Shown: positions 9,093 through 17,831 of the stretch, piece after piece
How the letters are laid out: each line of letters opens with the position of its first letter
Position numbering within the stretch: position 1 is the stretch's first letter
From: Microbacterium immunditiarum
Lineage (GTDB): Bacteria > Actinomycetota > Actinomycetes > Actinomycetales > Microbacteriaceae
DNA length: 64,000 nt
Assembly (NCBI RefSeq): GCF_013409785.1
Contig: NZ_JACCBV010000001.1
Coordinates: forward strand, 2,480,001-2,544,000
Reading direction: 5' to 3'
Translations under genes and position numbers: made by a program
Notes under the pieces: model-generated
Databases searched by the model: none
What the model was told of the DNA's origin: nothing
What the model saw: only the letters and a program-made list of their open reading frames with translations

Positions 9093-9538
9093 GCGGCGCC
9101 GTCCTCTCGACGGTCATCGGGCGTCTCGGGAGCTGCGGATGCCGGAGTCTCGGGATGTTCGGGCGGCACCGCGTCGGCGGCCCTGCGCACGGGCGCCTGG
9201 AGCGTCTCCTCGATGCGGATCACGTGTGCCGAGGAGCTGTCGGCCGTGGGAGGAGCCGGCGGCGGTGCCGCGGTGAGCGTGAGCTCGGGGTTCTCGGCCG
9301 AAGCCACCGGCGGTCGGCTGCTGACGTTCGCGATCACGACGGCGATGTAGGGGAGGATCACAGCCCCCGCGCCGAACACCCACGTGTACCACCCGTACGG
9401 CGTGACGACGACCATCAGGATGAAGCACACCACGCGGATGCTCATCATGATGATGTACTTCATCGAGCGCGCCCCGGCATCGTCACGAGGTGCACGCGGC
9501 AGCGACGTGGCCGATGGGGCCCTGCTCGAGTTCTTCAC
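9089..9538 (-). CDS. DUF3099 family membrane protein
   Basis: A 149-residue protein beginning with the family-like SATSLPRAPRDD segment, then two hydrophobic helices (about residues 27-46 and 50-70: MSIRVVCFILMVVV and WVFGAGAVILPYIAVVIANV), then a Pro/Ala/Glu-rich cytoplasmic tail. GTG 9538 is preferred to an internal ATG at 9463 because it includes the conserved N-terminal motif and follows GGAAGG. First gene of the operon with the small protein and SURF1. Role unknown; the operon suggests a link to respiratory membranes. Confidence 0.82.
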   Translation of the reverse strand: MKNSSRAPSATSLPRAPRDDAGARSMKYIIMMSIRVVCFILMVVVTPYGWYTWVFGAGAVILPYIAVVIANVSSRPPVASAENPELTLTAAPPPAPPTADSSSAHVIRIEETLQAPVRRAADAVPPEHPETPASAAPETPDDRREDGAA

Positions 9539-9593
9539 GATCCTTCCAGCCTACGCCGGGTGCGGACCCGCGGATCCGCAGCAGGATCGCCGC

Positions 9594-10118
9594 TCAGGTG
9601 TTCGTGGGAAGGTTCGAGATCACCGCGAACAGCGCCGGGAGGAACGCCAGGGCGACCAGGAGCCCCAGCACCGCGAGCCCGATTCCGACGTACCCTGTGA
9701 TGAGGCCGCCGAGCGCGATGCCGCGACCCTCCTCACCAGACGTCTTGAGCTGCGACAGCGACATGTGGCCCGTGATGACGCCGACGATCGACCCGATGAA
9801 CGGGACGAGCGTGAGTCCTGCGATTCCCGCGATGAGGGACACGATCGCGAGTGAGTTCGTGCGGCGCTGCGGATACCCGCCGCCGTAGGCGGGCGCGGCC
9901 GGATACCCCGCCTGCGAGTATGCCGGGGGTGCGCCGTAGCCGGGCTGCTGTCCATAGGTGGACGCCGCGGGGTACTGCTGCTGAGCGGGCGGGGAGATCC
10001 CCGCGGGCGGGTAGTCGGCGGGGGAGCCCGCCGGAGGAGCGGGAGGCGGTTCGTACGCGGGCGGCGGAGCGGGCTGCTGCGACTGCGGCGCGTCGCCGGA
10101 CGGGGTGTTGTCGCTCAT
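9594..10118 (-). CDS. DUF4190 membrane protein with Pro/Tyr/Gly-rich N-terminus
   Basis: A 174-residue protein. The first 90 or so residues are a low-complexity cytoplasmic region of Pro, Ala, Tyr, Gln and Gly (PPPAYEPPPAPPAG, QQPGYGAPPAY). The rest has two helices (about residues 92-118 and 140-165) separated by the DUF4190 loop GHMSLSQLKTSGEEGRGIALGG. Such proteins are common in actinobacteria; the disordered region may mediate multimer formation. Function is not established. It is divergent from fabG. Confidence 0.85.
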   Translation of the reverse strand: MSDNTPSGDAPQSQQPAPPPAYEPPPAPPAGSPADYPPAGISPPAQQQYPAASTYGQQPGYGAPPAYSQAGYPAAPAYGGGYPQRRTNSLAIVSLIAGIAGLTLVPFIGSIVGVITGHMSLSQLKTSGEEGRGIALGGLITGYVGIGLAVLGLLVALAFLPALFAVISNLPTNT

Positions 10119-10232
10119 CGATCGGCCTTTCTCGGGGTCGCTTCCAGCGTCCCAGCGGCCACCCGGCGTGTCAACGACGCACCGCTAGGCTGGTGCGGGT
10201 CCAGCCCGCGCACCACCCCCACGGGAGCACAC

Positions 10233-10943
10233 ATGCCCATTGATCGCGTCGTCCTCGTCACCGGCGGTAACCGCGGCATCGGCCGCGCGATCGCCGAGCG
10301 CTTCGTCGCCGAAGGCTACAAGGTGGCCGTGACCGCACGTTCCGGCGAGGGTCCTGAGGGAACGCTCACGGTGCGAGCGGACGTGACGGATGCCGCGGCC
10401 GTCGACGCCGCCTTCGGCGAGGTCGAGGCGGCTCTCGGCCCGGTCGAGGTCGTCGTCGCGAACGCCGGCATCACGAAGGACACGCTGCTGCTGCGCATGA
10501 CCGAGGACGACTTCGACAGCGTCGTCGCGACGAACCTCGGGGGCGCGTTCCGCGTCGTCAAGCGCGCATCGAAGGGCATGCTCCGCGCGAAGTGGGGTCG
10601 CGTGATCCTCATCTCCTCGGTCGTCGGCCTCTTCGGCTCGGCCGGCCAGATCAACTACGCGTCGTCGAAGGCTGGTCTCGTCGGCTTCGCGCGCTCGCTC
10701 ACGCGCGAGCTCGGTGCACGCGGCATCACCGCGAACGTCGTCGCGCCCGGCTTCATCGAGACCGACATGACCGCGTCGCTCCCGGAAGACACGCAGGCCG
10801 AGTACAAGCGCAGCATCCCCGCGGGACGCTTCGCGACGCCCGATGAGGTCGCCGGAGTCGTCGCGTGGCTCGCGTCGGACGACGCCGCCTATATCTCGGG
10901 CGCCGTGATCCCGGTCGACGGCGGGCTCGGCATGGGGCACTGA
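10233..10943 (+). CDS. fabG: 3-oxoacyl-ACP reductase (SDR), FabG
   Basis: A 236-residue short-chain dehydrogenase that reduces 3-oxoacyl-ACP with NADPH in fatty acid synthesis. It has the cofactor motif TGGNRGIG at residues 10-17, NAG(I) near residue 80, the catalytic Ser of ISSVVGLFG near residue 130 and the YASSK Tyr/Lys pair near residue 145, then a PGFIETDM loop. The sequence fits FabG/MabA better than other SDRs, including VPVDGGLGMGH at the C-terminus. Monocistronic, divergent from the DUF4190 gene. Confidence 0.88.
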   Translation: MPIDRVVLVTGGNRGIGRAIAERFVAEGYKVAVTARSGEGPEGTLTVRADVTDAAAVDAAFGEVEAALGPVEVVVANAGITKDTLLLRMTEDDFDSVVATNLGGAFRVVKRASKGMLRAKWGRVILISSVVGLFGSAGQINYASSKAGLVGFARSLTRELGARGITANVVAPGFIETDMTASLPEDTQAEYKRSIPAGRFATPDEVAGVVAWLASDDAAYISGAVIPVDGGLGMGH

Positions 10944-10952
10944 GCGCGCGGC

Positions 10953-11644
10953 TCAGCGAACCGCCGCGACGAGCGCCGTCGCAAGCGCATCCGGCTGGGA
11001 GAACTGCGGCCAGTGCCCGCTGCCCAGCTTGACGACCTCGGCATCGCGGATGGCCGAGAACTCCTCGCCGAACCGGCCCCATTGTGACACCGCGGCCCGG
11101 AAGGCCTCTTCGTCGAAGCCGCCCGACAAGATCGTCACGGGGACCCCGGCCGCCTATCATCGCGCAGCTCGATCGGATCGGTGGGAATGCGCGCAGGCAC
11201 GGATCGGGCACGGCCCGCCCACGTCGCCCGCACCTCGTCGTTCAGATCGAAGACGTCTTCATCGTCGAACGAGTCCCACCCGGGGAAGGGCACGACGCCG
11301 TCGACGAGGTCGAACTGGGAGATGATCCCGCCGGGCGGGGGCGCGATCGAGTCGACGAAGACGACACGGGCGATGCGGTCGGGCCGGGCATCCGCCGCGC
11401 CCCACACGACGTTGCCGCCGCCGCTGTGCCCGACGAGCACGACCGGCCCGTCTGTCGTGTCGATCTCGCGCACCACCGCCGCGACCCAGTCGGCCATGCC
11501 GATCGAGCTCGACTCGGGTGCGGGAGCGCCGACGCCGGGCATCGTCAGAGCGCGTGGACGATGGCCCGCTTCTTCGAGCGCGGGGACGATGTCGTCCCAA
11601 GACGACGCGTCGAGCCAGAGACCGGGAACGAGGATGACATCCAT
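10953..11644 (-). pseudogene. Alpha/beta hydrolase broken by a one-base frameshift
   Basis: Two adjoining frames together encode one hydrolase of about 230 residues. The first (11135-11644) has VPGLWLDASSWD near the N-terminus, the nucleophile elbow GHSGGG and IAPPPGG. It then stops in a new frame at 11135. The second (ending at 10953) supplies PVTILSGGFDEEAFRAAV and the C-terminal GSGHWPQFSQP with the expected catalytic His. Loss of one G in the run at about 11139-11149 explains the break. No slippery heptamer is present, so programmed frameshifting is unlikely; it is either a real mutation or an assembly error. Confidence 0.82.
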
Positions 11645-11682
11645 GCAGCGACGCTATCGCCGACCTCCGACATCCAGGAGGG

Positions 11683-12339
11683 TCACGGAAGGAGTGGGAT
11701 GACTTCGCTCAGATCGACCCGTCCGACCACGATGTCGGCCTGAGCGCGCACCGTGGGCTTGGCGTTGAACGCGATCCCGAGCCCCGCCCGCTCCATCATG
11801 CGCAGGTCGTTCGCGCCGTCGCCGATCGCGATCGTGCGGCGCAGCGGCACCCCGGCCAGCTCCGCCCACTCGACGAGCGCGGCGGCCTTTCCCTCCGCGT
11901 CGACGATGTCGCCGTCGACGACGCCTGAGAGCACCTGGGCGCCGTCGCCCGCCCCCTCGACGGCGAGGCGGTTCGCGCGCCACACATCGACGCCGAGCGA
12001 CGCAGCGACCGTGTCGAGGATCTCGTGGAACCCGCCGGATACGACGCCCACCTGGCCGCCCCGCGCGTGCACGGCGTCGATGAGCTCTCGCACGCCCGGC
12101 GTCGGCTCGATGCGCGACAGCACGCGCGCGAACGAGGCGACGGGAACCCCGGCCAGCTCGCGCACGCGCGACCGCAGCGACGTCGCGAAGTCCACTTCGC
12201 CGCGCATCGCCGCCTCTGTCGCGGCCGCGACCTCGGGTCCGCGTCCCGCCTCGTCGGCGATCAGCTCGATGACCTCGTTGCGGATGAGCGTGGAATCGGC
12301 GTCGAGCACGACGAGGAGGCGCGCGGGAGCATCGGGCAT
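11683..12339 (-). CDS. serB: Phosphoserine phosphatase SerB
   Basis: A 218-residue HAD-family phosphatase for the last step of serine synthesis. Motif I is DADSTLI (residues 13-19, nucleophile Asp13), motif II SGGF near residue 101, and motif III GDGANDLRMM near residue 174. The EVIELIADEAGRG cap segment after motif I is typical of SerB. It lacks the N-terminal ACT domains of longer SerB versions. ATG 12339 has no strong ribosome binding site. Confidence 0.93.
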   Translation of the reverse strand: MPDAPARLLVVLDADSTLIRNEVIELIADEAGRGPEVAAATEAAMRGEVDFATSLRSRVRELAGVPVASFARVLSRIEPTPGVRELIDAVHARGGQVGVVSGGFHEILDTVAASLGVDVWRANRLAVEGAGDGAQVLSGVVDGDIVDAEGKAAALVEWAELAGVPLRRTIAIGDGANDLRMMERAGLGIAFNAKPTVRAQADIVVGRVDLSEVIPLLP

Positions 12340-12384
12340 GCCCTCAACGGTAATGCCGAGGCATCCGCGTCGCGGACACGCCCG

Positions 12385-13629
12385 TCACCTGTCGATCCGC
12401 ACGCCCTTGCCGACGACCGTGATGCCGGAATCGGTGACCGTGAAACCGCGCTCGAGGTCGCGCTCCCGGTCGACGCCGACCGTCGCGCCCGGCGCGAGCG
12501 TCACATTCTTGTCGAGGATCGCGCGGTGCACCCGCGCGCCCTGACCGACCTGCACGCGGTCGAACAGCACCGAGTCAGTGATCGTCGAGCCGCCGCCGGC
12601 GAGCGTCCAGGGGCCGACGACGCTGCGCTCGAGGTGCGTGCCCGACAGCACCGAGCCGAGCGACACGATCGAGTCGATCGCGTTGCCGATTCGACCCACC
12701 GAATCGCGCACGAACTTCGCCGGTGGCGAGTTGACCAGCTGCGAGTGGATCGGCCAGTCGGTGTTGTACAGGTTGAAGATCGGCAGCGTCGAGATGAGGT
12801 CCTGGTGGGCGTCGAAGAACGAGTCGATCGTCCCGACATCCCGCCAGTAGTACCGGTCGCGATCGGTCGAGCCGGGCACGTCGTTGTGCGTCATGTCGTA
12901 GACCCCGGCCTCGGCGCGCTCGACGAAGTACGGCACGATGTCGCCGCCCATGTCGTGGTTCGACGTCGGCACCTCGCCGTCCGCTTCGACCGCCTCGATG
13001 AGCGCGTCCGCGTCGAAGATGTAGTTGCCCATCGACGCGAGCACGTCGGCGGGCGAGTCGGGCAGGCCGACGGGGTTCTGCGGCTTCTCGAGGAACTCGC
13101 GGATGCGGTCGGTGTGCTGGGGGTCGACGTCGATCACGCCGAACTGGTGGGCGAGGCCGATGGGCTGGCGGATGCCGGCCACCGTCGCCCGGGCGCCGGA
13201 CTCGATGTGCGAGTCGAGCATCTGCCGGAAGTCCATGCGGTAGACGTGGTCCGCTCCTACCACCACGACGATGTCGGGCTGCTCGTCGTTGATGAGGTTG
13301 AGGCTCTGCAGGATCGCGTCGGCGGAACCGGAGAACCACCGCTTGCCGAGGCGCTGCTGGGCCGGGACGGATGCCACGTACGAGTCCAGCAGCGGAGACA
13401 TCCTCCACGTCTGCGAGATGTGCCGGTCGAGGCTGTGGGACTTGTACTGGGTCAGCACGACGAGCTGCCGCAGGCCCGAGTTGATGAGGTTCGAGATCGC
13501 GAAGTCGATCAGCCGGTACTGACCTCCGAACGGCACGGCGGGCTTGGCCCGGTCGGCTGTCAGAGGCATGAGACGCTTGCCCTCGCCTCCGGCGAGGATG
13601 ATTCCGAAGACCTTTGGCGAAGCCGGCAT
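12385..13629 (-). CDS. glgC: Glucose-1-phosphate adenylyltransferase GlgC
   Basis: A 414-residue enzyme making ADP-glucose from ATP and glucose-1-phosphate. It has the N-terminal nucleotide loop [30 protein letters not shown], the GSADAILQ region, DHVYRMD and [15 protein letters not shown]. The C-terminal half is a left-handed beta-helix with hexapeptide-like repeats. It is divergent from glgA/glgM, 46 bases apart. In mycobacteria the same pair supplies ADP-glucose to GlgM for maltose-1-phosphate and glycogen. Confidence 0.95.
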   Translation of the reverse strand: MPASPKVFGIILAGGEGKRLMPLTADRAKPAVPFGGQYRLIDFAISNLINSGLRQLVVLTQYKSHSLDRHISQTWRMSPLLDSYVASVPAQQRLGKRWFSGSADAILQSLNLINDEQPDIVVVVGADHVYRMDFRQMLDSHIESGARATVAGIRQPIGLAHQFGVIDVDPQHTDRIREFLEKPQNPVGLPDSPADVLASMGNYIFDADALIEAVEADGEVPTSNHDMGGDIVPYFVERAEAGVYDMTHNDVPGSTDRDRYYWRDVGTIDSFFDAHQDLISTLPIFNLYNTDWPIHSQLVNSPPAKFVRDSVGRIGNAIDSIVSLGSVLSGTHLERSVVGPWTLAGGGSTITDSVLFDRVQVGQGARVHRAILDKNVTLAPGATVGVDRERDLERGFTVTDSGITVVGKGVRIDR

Positions 13630-13675
13630 GCGTCCACCCTAGGACGGGTGTGGCCCGTGTACTAGCGTTCGAAAC

Positions 13676-14875
13676 ATGCGCGTCGACCTCATGACGAAGG
13701 AGTACCCGCCCGAGATCTACGGGGGTGCCGGAGTGCACGCCGCCGAGCTCGTGAAGGCCCTGCGGGCGCTCGGCGGACTCGACGTGCGGGTGCGTGCTTT
13801 CGGCGCGCCGCGCGACGAAGAGGGCACCACCGCGTACGGCGTGCCGGTCGAGCTTCAGAGCGCGAACGCTGCGATCCAGACGCTCGGCACGGACCTCGAG
13901 ATCGCGACGGATGCCGCCGGAGCCGACGTCGTCCACAGCCACACGTGGTACGCGAACTTCGCCGGACACCTGTCGTCGCTCCTGCACGGCGTGCCCCACA
14001 TCGTGACGGCGCACAGCCTCGAGCCGCTGCGCCCGTGGAAGGCCGAGCAGCTCGGCGGCGGCTACGCGGTGTCGAGCTGGATCGAGAGGACCGCCTACGA
14101 AGGGTCGGCCGCGGTCGTCGCGGTGAGCGACGGCATGCGCGACGACATCCTGCGGTGCTACCCGGAGCTCGACCCGGCGAAGGTGCGGGTCATCTACAAC
14201 GGAATCGACGTCGGGTCGTGGCATCCGGTTCACGATCCCGAGCTGCTCGCGAAGCTGGGGGTCGACGCGGACAAGCCGTCGGTCGTGTTCGTGGGACGCA
14301 TCACGCGGCAGAAGGGTCTTCCGTACTTCCTCCGGGCTGCGGAGCGCCTGCCCGCCGACGTGCAGGTCGTCCTGTGCGCAGGCGCGCCCGACACGCCGCA
14401 GATCATGGCGGAGGTCGAGGATCTCGTACGCGGCCTCCAGCAGACGCGCGAGGGTGTCGTGTGGATCGACCGGATGCTGTCGCGCCACGAGCTCTGCACG
14501 ATCCTCGGCGCCGCCACGACGTTCGTGTGCCCCTCGGTGTACGAGCCACTCGGCATCGTGAACCTCGAGGCGATGGCATGCGGCGCGGCCGTCGTCGGCA
14601 CGGCGACGGGTGGGATCCCCGAGGTCGTCGTCGACGGCGTGACGGGCAGGCTCGTGCCCATCGAGCAGGTGCAGGACGGCACGGGAACGCCGCTCGATCC
14701 CGAGCGGTTCGTCGCCGACCTCGCGGCCGTGCTCACCGAGGTCGTGAGCGATCCGGCCCGGGCATCCGAGTACGGCCGAGCCGGCCGCGAGCGTGCCGCG
14801 AACGAGTTCAGCTGGACGCGCATCGCCGAGCAGACGGCGGCGCTGTACGCGGAGGTCACCACGGGCGGCCGATAG
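13676..14875 (+). CDS. glgA: Glycogen synthase / alpha-maltose-1-phosphate synthase (GT4), GlgA/GlgM
   Basis: A 399-residue GT4 glycosyltransferase of the actinobacterial type, beginning MTKEYPPEIYGGAGVHAAEL. Donor-binding residues include VGRITRQKGL near residue 206 and the C-terminal CPSVYEPLGIVNLEAMACG with its EPLGIVNLE motif (about residues 285-300). Mycobacterial homologues (Rv1212c) are called GlgA but act mainly as GlgM, joining ADP-glucose and glucose-1-phosphate into maltose-1-phosphate. The GlgM role is inferred by homology. Divergent from glgC. Confidence 0.9.
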   Translation: MRVDLMTKEYPPEIYGGAGVHAAELVKALRALGGLDVRVRAFGAPRDEEGTTAYGVPVELQSANAAIQTLGTDLEIATDAAGADVVHSHTWYANFAGHLSSLLHGVPHIVTAHSLEPLRPWKAEQLGGGYAVSSWIERTAYEGSAAVVAVSDGMRDDILRCYPELDPAKVRVIYNGIDVGSWHPVHDPELLAKLGVDADKPSVVFVGRITRQKGLPYFLRAAERLPADVQVVLCAGAPDTPQIMAEVEDLVRGLQQTREGVVWIDRMLSRHELCTILGAATTFVCPSVYEPLGIVNLEAMACGAAVVGTATGGIPEVVVDGVTGRLVPIEQVQDGTGTPLDPERFVADLAAVLTEVVSDPARASEYGRAGRERAANEFSWTRIAEQTAALYAEVTTGGR

Positions 14876-14884
14876 GCTGGAGGC

Positions 14885-15676
14885 ATGGCTCAGGTCCTCC
14901 AGTTCTCCGACGTCGTCGTCCGCCGAAACGCCCGCGACATCGTCGATCACGTGGACTGGCAGGTGACCGATGACCAACGGTGGGTCATCCTCGGGCCGAA
15001 CGGCGCGGGCAAGACGACGCTCCTCAAACTGGCCGCGACGCTCGAGCATCCGACGTCCGGCACGGTGTCTCTGCTCGACGAGCAGCTCGGCCGCACCGAC
15101 GTCTTCGAGCTGCGCCCCCGCATCGGCTTCGCGTCGACGGCGATGGCTCGTCGGGTCCCGCCGGAGGAGACGGTCCTCAACGTCGTGCTGACCGCCGCGT
15201 ACGCGGTGCTGGGCCGTTGGCACGAAGCCTACGAAGACATCGACGAGCGGCGCGCGCTGCGCGTCCTCGCGGAGTGGAAGCTCGACGACCTCGCCGACCG
15301 CACGTTCGGGACGCTGTCCGACGGCGAGCAGAAGCGCGTGCAGATCGCTCGGGCAGTCATGACCGACCCCGAGCTTCTGCTGCTCGACGAGCCGACCGCG
15401 AGCCTCGACCTGGGCGCCCGCGAAGAACTGCTGTCGCTGCTCGGCGGGTACGCGCAGGCGCCCACGACGCCGGCGATGATCATGGTCACCCACCACGTGG
15501 AGGAGATCCCCGTCGGGTTCACGCACGTGCTTCTGCTGCGTGAGGGCCGTGTCGTTGCGGCCGGACCCATCCGCGAGACCCTCACGGCCGAGTCGCTCAC
15601 CGAAACGTTCGGCGTCCCGGTGACGCTGAGCGAGGGGGGCGGCCGCTACGCGGCCCGCGCCGTGAGCGACGCCTGA
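14885..15676 (+). CDS. ABC transporter ATP-binding protein (ModF/YlmA-like)
   Basis: A 263-residue stand-alone ABC ATPase with GPNGAGKTT at about residues 38-46, signature LSDGEQKRVQIARA (Asp replaces the usual Gly), LLLLDEPTASLD and MVTHHVEEI. The His-His-Val-Glu-Glu-Ile wording after the H-loop is typical of YlmA/ModF-like ATPases, which often lack a cognate permease. None is adjacent here. It starts 9 bases after glgA, so probably shares its transcript. Substrate unknown. Confidence 0.85.
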   Translation: MAQVLQFSDVVVRRNARDIVDHVDWQVTDDQRWVILGPNGAGKTTLLKLAATLEHPTSGTVSLLDEQLGRTDVFELRPRIGFASTAMARRVPPEETVLNVVLTAAYAVLGRWHEAYEDIDERRALRVLAEWKLDDLADRTFGTLSDGEQKRVQIARAVMTDPELLLLDEPTASLDLGAREELLSLLGGYAQAPTTPAMIMVTHHVEEIPVGFTHVLLLREGRVVAAGPIRETLTAESLTETFGVPVTLSEGGGRYAARAVSDA

Positions 15677-15710
15677 GGCCGCGCGTTCCGCGATCGCGCT
15701 CCCGGGCTGA

Positions 15711-15791
15711 TAGAATCGCTCTTTGGTGCGCTCGCACCCAAGACTTTGACCGTCCTGGCAAAATCCAGGGCACCATCCTCAAAGGACTCCA
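15711..15791 (+). promoter_or_regulatory. rpmE2 leader with two small hairpins (candidate L31-type leader)
   Basis: A TAGAAT hexamer at 15711-15716 could be a -10. It is followed by GGTGCG-ct-CGCACC (15725-15738), flanked by CTT/AAG, and CCTGG...CCAGG (15754-15769), then AAGGA and the ATG. Ribosomal leader RNAs upstream of L31 genes are described for actinobacteria; whether this one fits that model needs a covariance search. Confidence 0.45.
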
Positions 15792-16052
15792 ATGAAGACT
15801 GACATCCATCCCGATTACCACGCGGTCGTGTTCCGCGACCTCGGCTCGGGCGAGACCTTCCTCACCCGCTCGACGGTGACCAGCGACAAGACGATCGAGC
15901 TCGACGGCGTCGAGTACCCGGTCATCGACGTCGAGATCTCGTCGGCGTCGCACCCGTTCTACACGGGCAAGCAGCGCATCCTCGACTCGGCCGGTCGCGT
16001 CGAGAAGTTCAACCAGCGCTTCAAGAATTTTGGCGGCGGCGGCTCGAAGTAA
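15792..16052 (+). CDS. rpmE2: 50S ribosomal protein bL31 type B (zinc-free)
   Basis: An 86-residue ribosomal protein starting [17 protein letters not shown], with HPFYTGKQR and [10 protein letters not shown] near the end. It contains no cysteine, so it is the C-minus (type B) paralogue that can replace zinc-binding L31 when zinc is scarce. AAGGA lies 5 bases before the ATG. No Zur-like palindrome is evident upstream, so it may be constitutive here. It is followed by a strong hairpin. Confidence 0.95.
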   Translation: MKTDIHPDYHAVVFRDLGSGETFLTRSTVTSDKTIELDGVEYPVIDVEISSASHPFYTGKQRILDSAGRVEKFNQRFKNFGGGGSK

Positions 16053-16067
16053 GGTACGCTCCGTCGT

Positions 16068-16093
16068 GAAGGCCCCGCTTCGGCGGGGCCTTC
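16068..16093. terminator. Hairpin terminator after rpmE2
   Basis: Perfect 11-bp arms GAAGGCCCCGC / GCGGGGCCTTC with a TTCG tetraloop, 15 bases after the rpmE2 stop. It also precedes the convergent exonuclease gene end at 16122, so may work in both directions. Confidence 0.88.
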
Positions 16094-16121
16094 GCCATTC
16101 CGGCGGCTCTCGCCGCGGCGG

Positions 16122-16871
16122 TCACCGCACCGGCCAACGGCCGTCGACACGGTCGTCGGGATCGAGCCGGCCGATCTGCACGAAGTAGTCGGTGAGGCTC
16201 TCGGCCTGCGCCCGCGCCCACGCGATCTGGCGCGTGTGGAGCTCCTGCGCGGTGGGGGGCATGCGTGTCGCGAAGCGACCCGCGAGCGCCTGCGCGACGC
16301 GGCCCGCGGCGACCGCGTCGGCCGACGCGTCGTGCGCCCCGTCCAGCCGCACGGCATAGTGCGCCGCGACCTGCTCGAGTGTGCGCTTTCCGCGGCGCCA
16401 GCGGTCGTACGCCTTGTCGACGACGAGCGGGTCGATCACGGGGCGCGGGTTCTCGATGGGCCGGATGCCATGACGCAGCGCCTCGTGCTTGAGCAGCGAG
16501 AAGTCGTACGCCGCGTTGTAGGCGACGACGGGGATGCCGGCGTCGAGCAGTGCCCGCAACACGTCGACGACCTCCATCACGACCTCGTCCGCGCAGCGGC
16601 CGTCCGCGCGCGCCCGCTCGGTCGCGATGCCGTGCACGGCGGTTGCCGCCTCGGGGATCTCGACCTCGGGATCGGCGAGCCAATCGCGCGCGAGGATGGC
16701 GGTGCCCGCGCCGTCGAGGAGCCCGATGTGGGCGGTGACGATCCGGTCGGCGGTCACATCGACGCCCGTCGTCTCGAGGTCGAAGACGCCCACGACCCGC
16801 GTCCATTCGGGCGCACCCTCGCGCGAGCGCGACGGAGGCGGTGCGTCGAGGGGGCGGGGCGAGGCGTCCAT
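16122..16871 (-). CDS. 3'-5' exonuclease (DnaQ/Pol III epsilon-like)
   Basis: A 249-residue DEDDh exonuclease. Motifs are FDLETTGVD (Exo I, Asp/Glu near residues 30-32), VVAYNAAYDFSLL (Exo II, near 115), and HDASADAVAAGRVAQAL (Exo III, His and Asp near 185-190). The fold matches the proofreading-subunit family, but it lacks polymerase-binding sequence, so it may act in repair rather than as the replicative epsilon subunit. ATG 16871 (MDASPRPLD) excludes a long non-conserved upstream open frame. Confidence 0.88.
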   Translation of the reverse strand: MDASPRPLDAPPPSRSREGAPEWTRVVGVFDLETTGVDVTADRIVTAHIGLLDGAGTAILARDWLADPEVEIPEAATAVHGIATERARADGRCADEVVMEVVDVLRALLDAGIPVVAYNAAYDFSLLKHEALRHGIRPIENPRPVIDPLVVDKAYDRWRRGKRTLEQVAAHYAVRLDGAHDASADAVAAGRVAQALAGRFATRMPPTAQELHTRQIAWARAQAESLTDYFVQIGRLDPDDRVDGRWPVR

Positions 16872-16946
16872 GCGCCTCACGGTATGCGCGCCATCCGACA
16901 TCGGCCGTCGAGCGTTCGCTCGGGCGTGCTCTCCTAGACTCGTGGG

Positions 16947-17831
16947 GTGACCGTGGCCAACCCGTACGCCGCGCTTCTCGACGCGGTGCCCGTCGAGCGG
17001 CGCGAGGTCGACGTGCTCGGCGGCCGCTCGGCGTACTGGGTGTATGGCCCCGCCGACGCGTCGACGACGATCGTCGCCGTACACGGCTTCCGCGGCGAGC
17101 ACCATGGGCTCGAGCCCGTCGTCGCGCACCTGTCCGACTACCGGATCGTCTCCCCGGATCTCCCGGGCTTCGGCGAGACCCCGCCGGTGCCGCGGCGCCG
17201 TCACGACCTCGCCCTCTACGCCGACTGGCTCACCGGGTTCGTGGCGGAAGTCGCTCCAGGCGCCGTCATCCTGGGCCACTCGTTCGGTTCGATCGTCGTA
17301 TCGGCGGCGGTGGCCGGCGGCCTGCCGACGCCCCGCGTCGTGCTCGTCAACCCGATCGGCGCCCCCGCCCTCCAGGGTCCGCGGGGCGTCCTCACCCGGC
17401 TCGCGGTGTTCTACTACTGGGCGGGCGCACGCCTCCCACGCAGATTCGGCGAGGCGCTGCTGCGCAACCGCGCGATCGTGCGGGCGATGAGCGTCTCGAT
17501 GGCGAAGACGCGGAGCCGGGGCATCCGTCGATTCATCCACGACCAGCACGACACGTACTTCTCGCGCTTCGCCGACCGGGACGTGCTGCGCGACGCGTTC
17601 GTCGCGTCTGTGTCGCACGACGTGCGCGAGTTCGCCCCGCGCATCGCGCAGCCGACGCTCCTGGTCGCGGCGCAGCGCGACGACATCACGCCGATCGAGG
17701 CCGAGAGGCGTCTCGCGACGCTCTTCCCGCAGGCGGAGCTCGTCGAGATCCCGGATGTCGGGCACCTCATCCACTACGAGACGCCCGCCGAGGCCGCCGA
17801 CGCGATCAGGCGGTTTCTCTCGCCTTCCTGA
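16947..17831 (+). CDS. Alpha/beta hydrolase
   Basis: A 294-residue alpha/beta-fold hydrolase. It has VAVHGFRGEHHGLEPV (oxyanion HG), SPDLPGFGETP, the nucleophile elbow GHSFGS near residue 113, a cap region rich in Arg (residues 140-200), and the late DITPIEAE Asp with the catalytic His in DVGHLIHYE near residue 273. Substrate cannot be told; relatives include esterases and haloalkane dehalogenase-like enzymes. GTG 16947 start. Its end overlaps the convergent CGNR gene by 26 bases. Confidence 0.87.
   Translation: MTVANPYAALLDAVPVERREVDVLGGRSAYWVYGPADASTTIVAVHGFRGEHHGLEPVVAHLSDYRIVSPDLPGFGETPPVPRRRHDLALYADWLTGFVAEVAPGAVILGHSFGSIVVSAAVAGGLPTPRVVLVNPIGAPALQGPRGVLTRLAVFYYWAGARLPRRFGEALLRNRAIVRAMSVSMAKTRSRGIRRFIHDQHDTYFSRFADRDVLRDAFVASVSHDVREFAPRIAQPTLLVAAQRDDITPIEAERRLATLFPQAELVEIPDVGHLIHYETPAEAADAIRRFLSPS

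Noticed and set aside
11135..11160. Programmed frameshift in the alpha/beta hydrolase
   Set aside because: No slippery heptamer or downstream structure of the usual type.
12575..15526. 983-residue open frame on the minus strand
   Set aside because: It runs antisense across glgA and the ABC ATPase and out of frame through glgC, with no protein-like domains; a by-product of high GC content.
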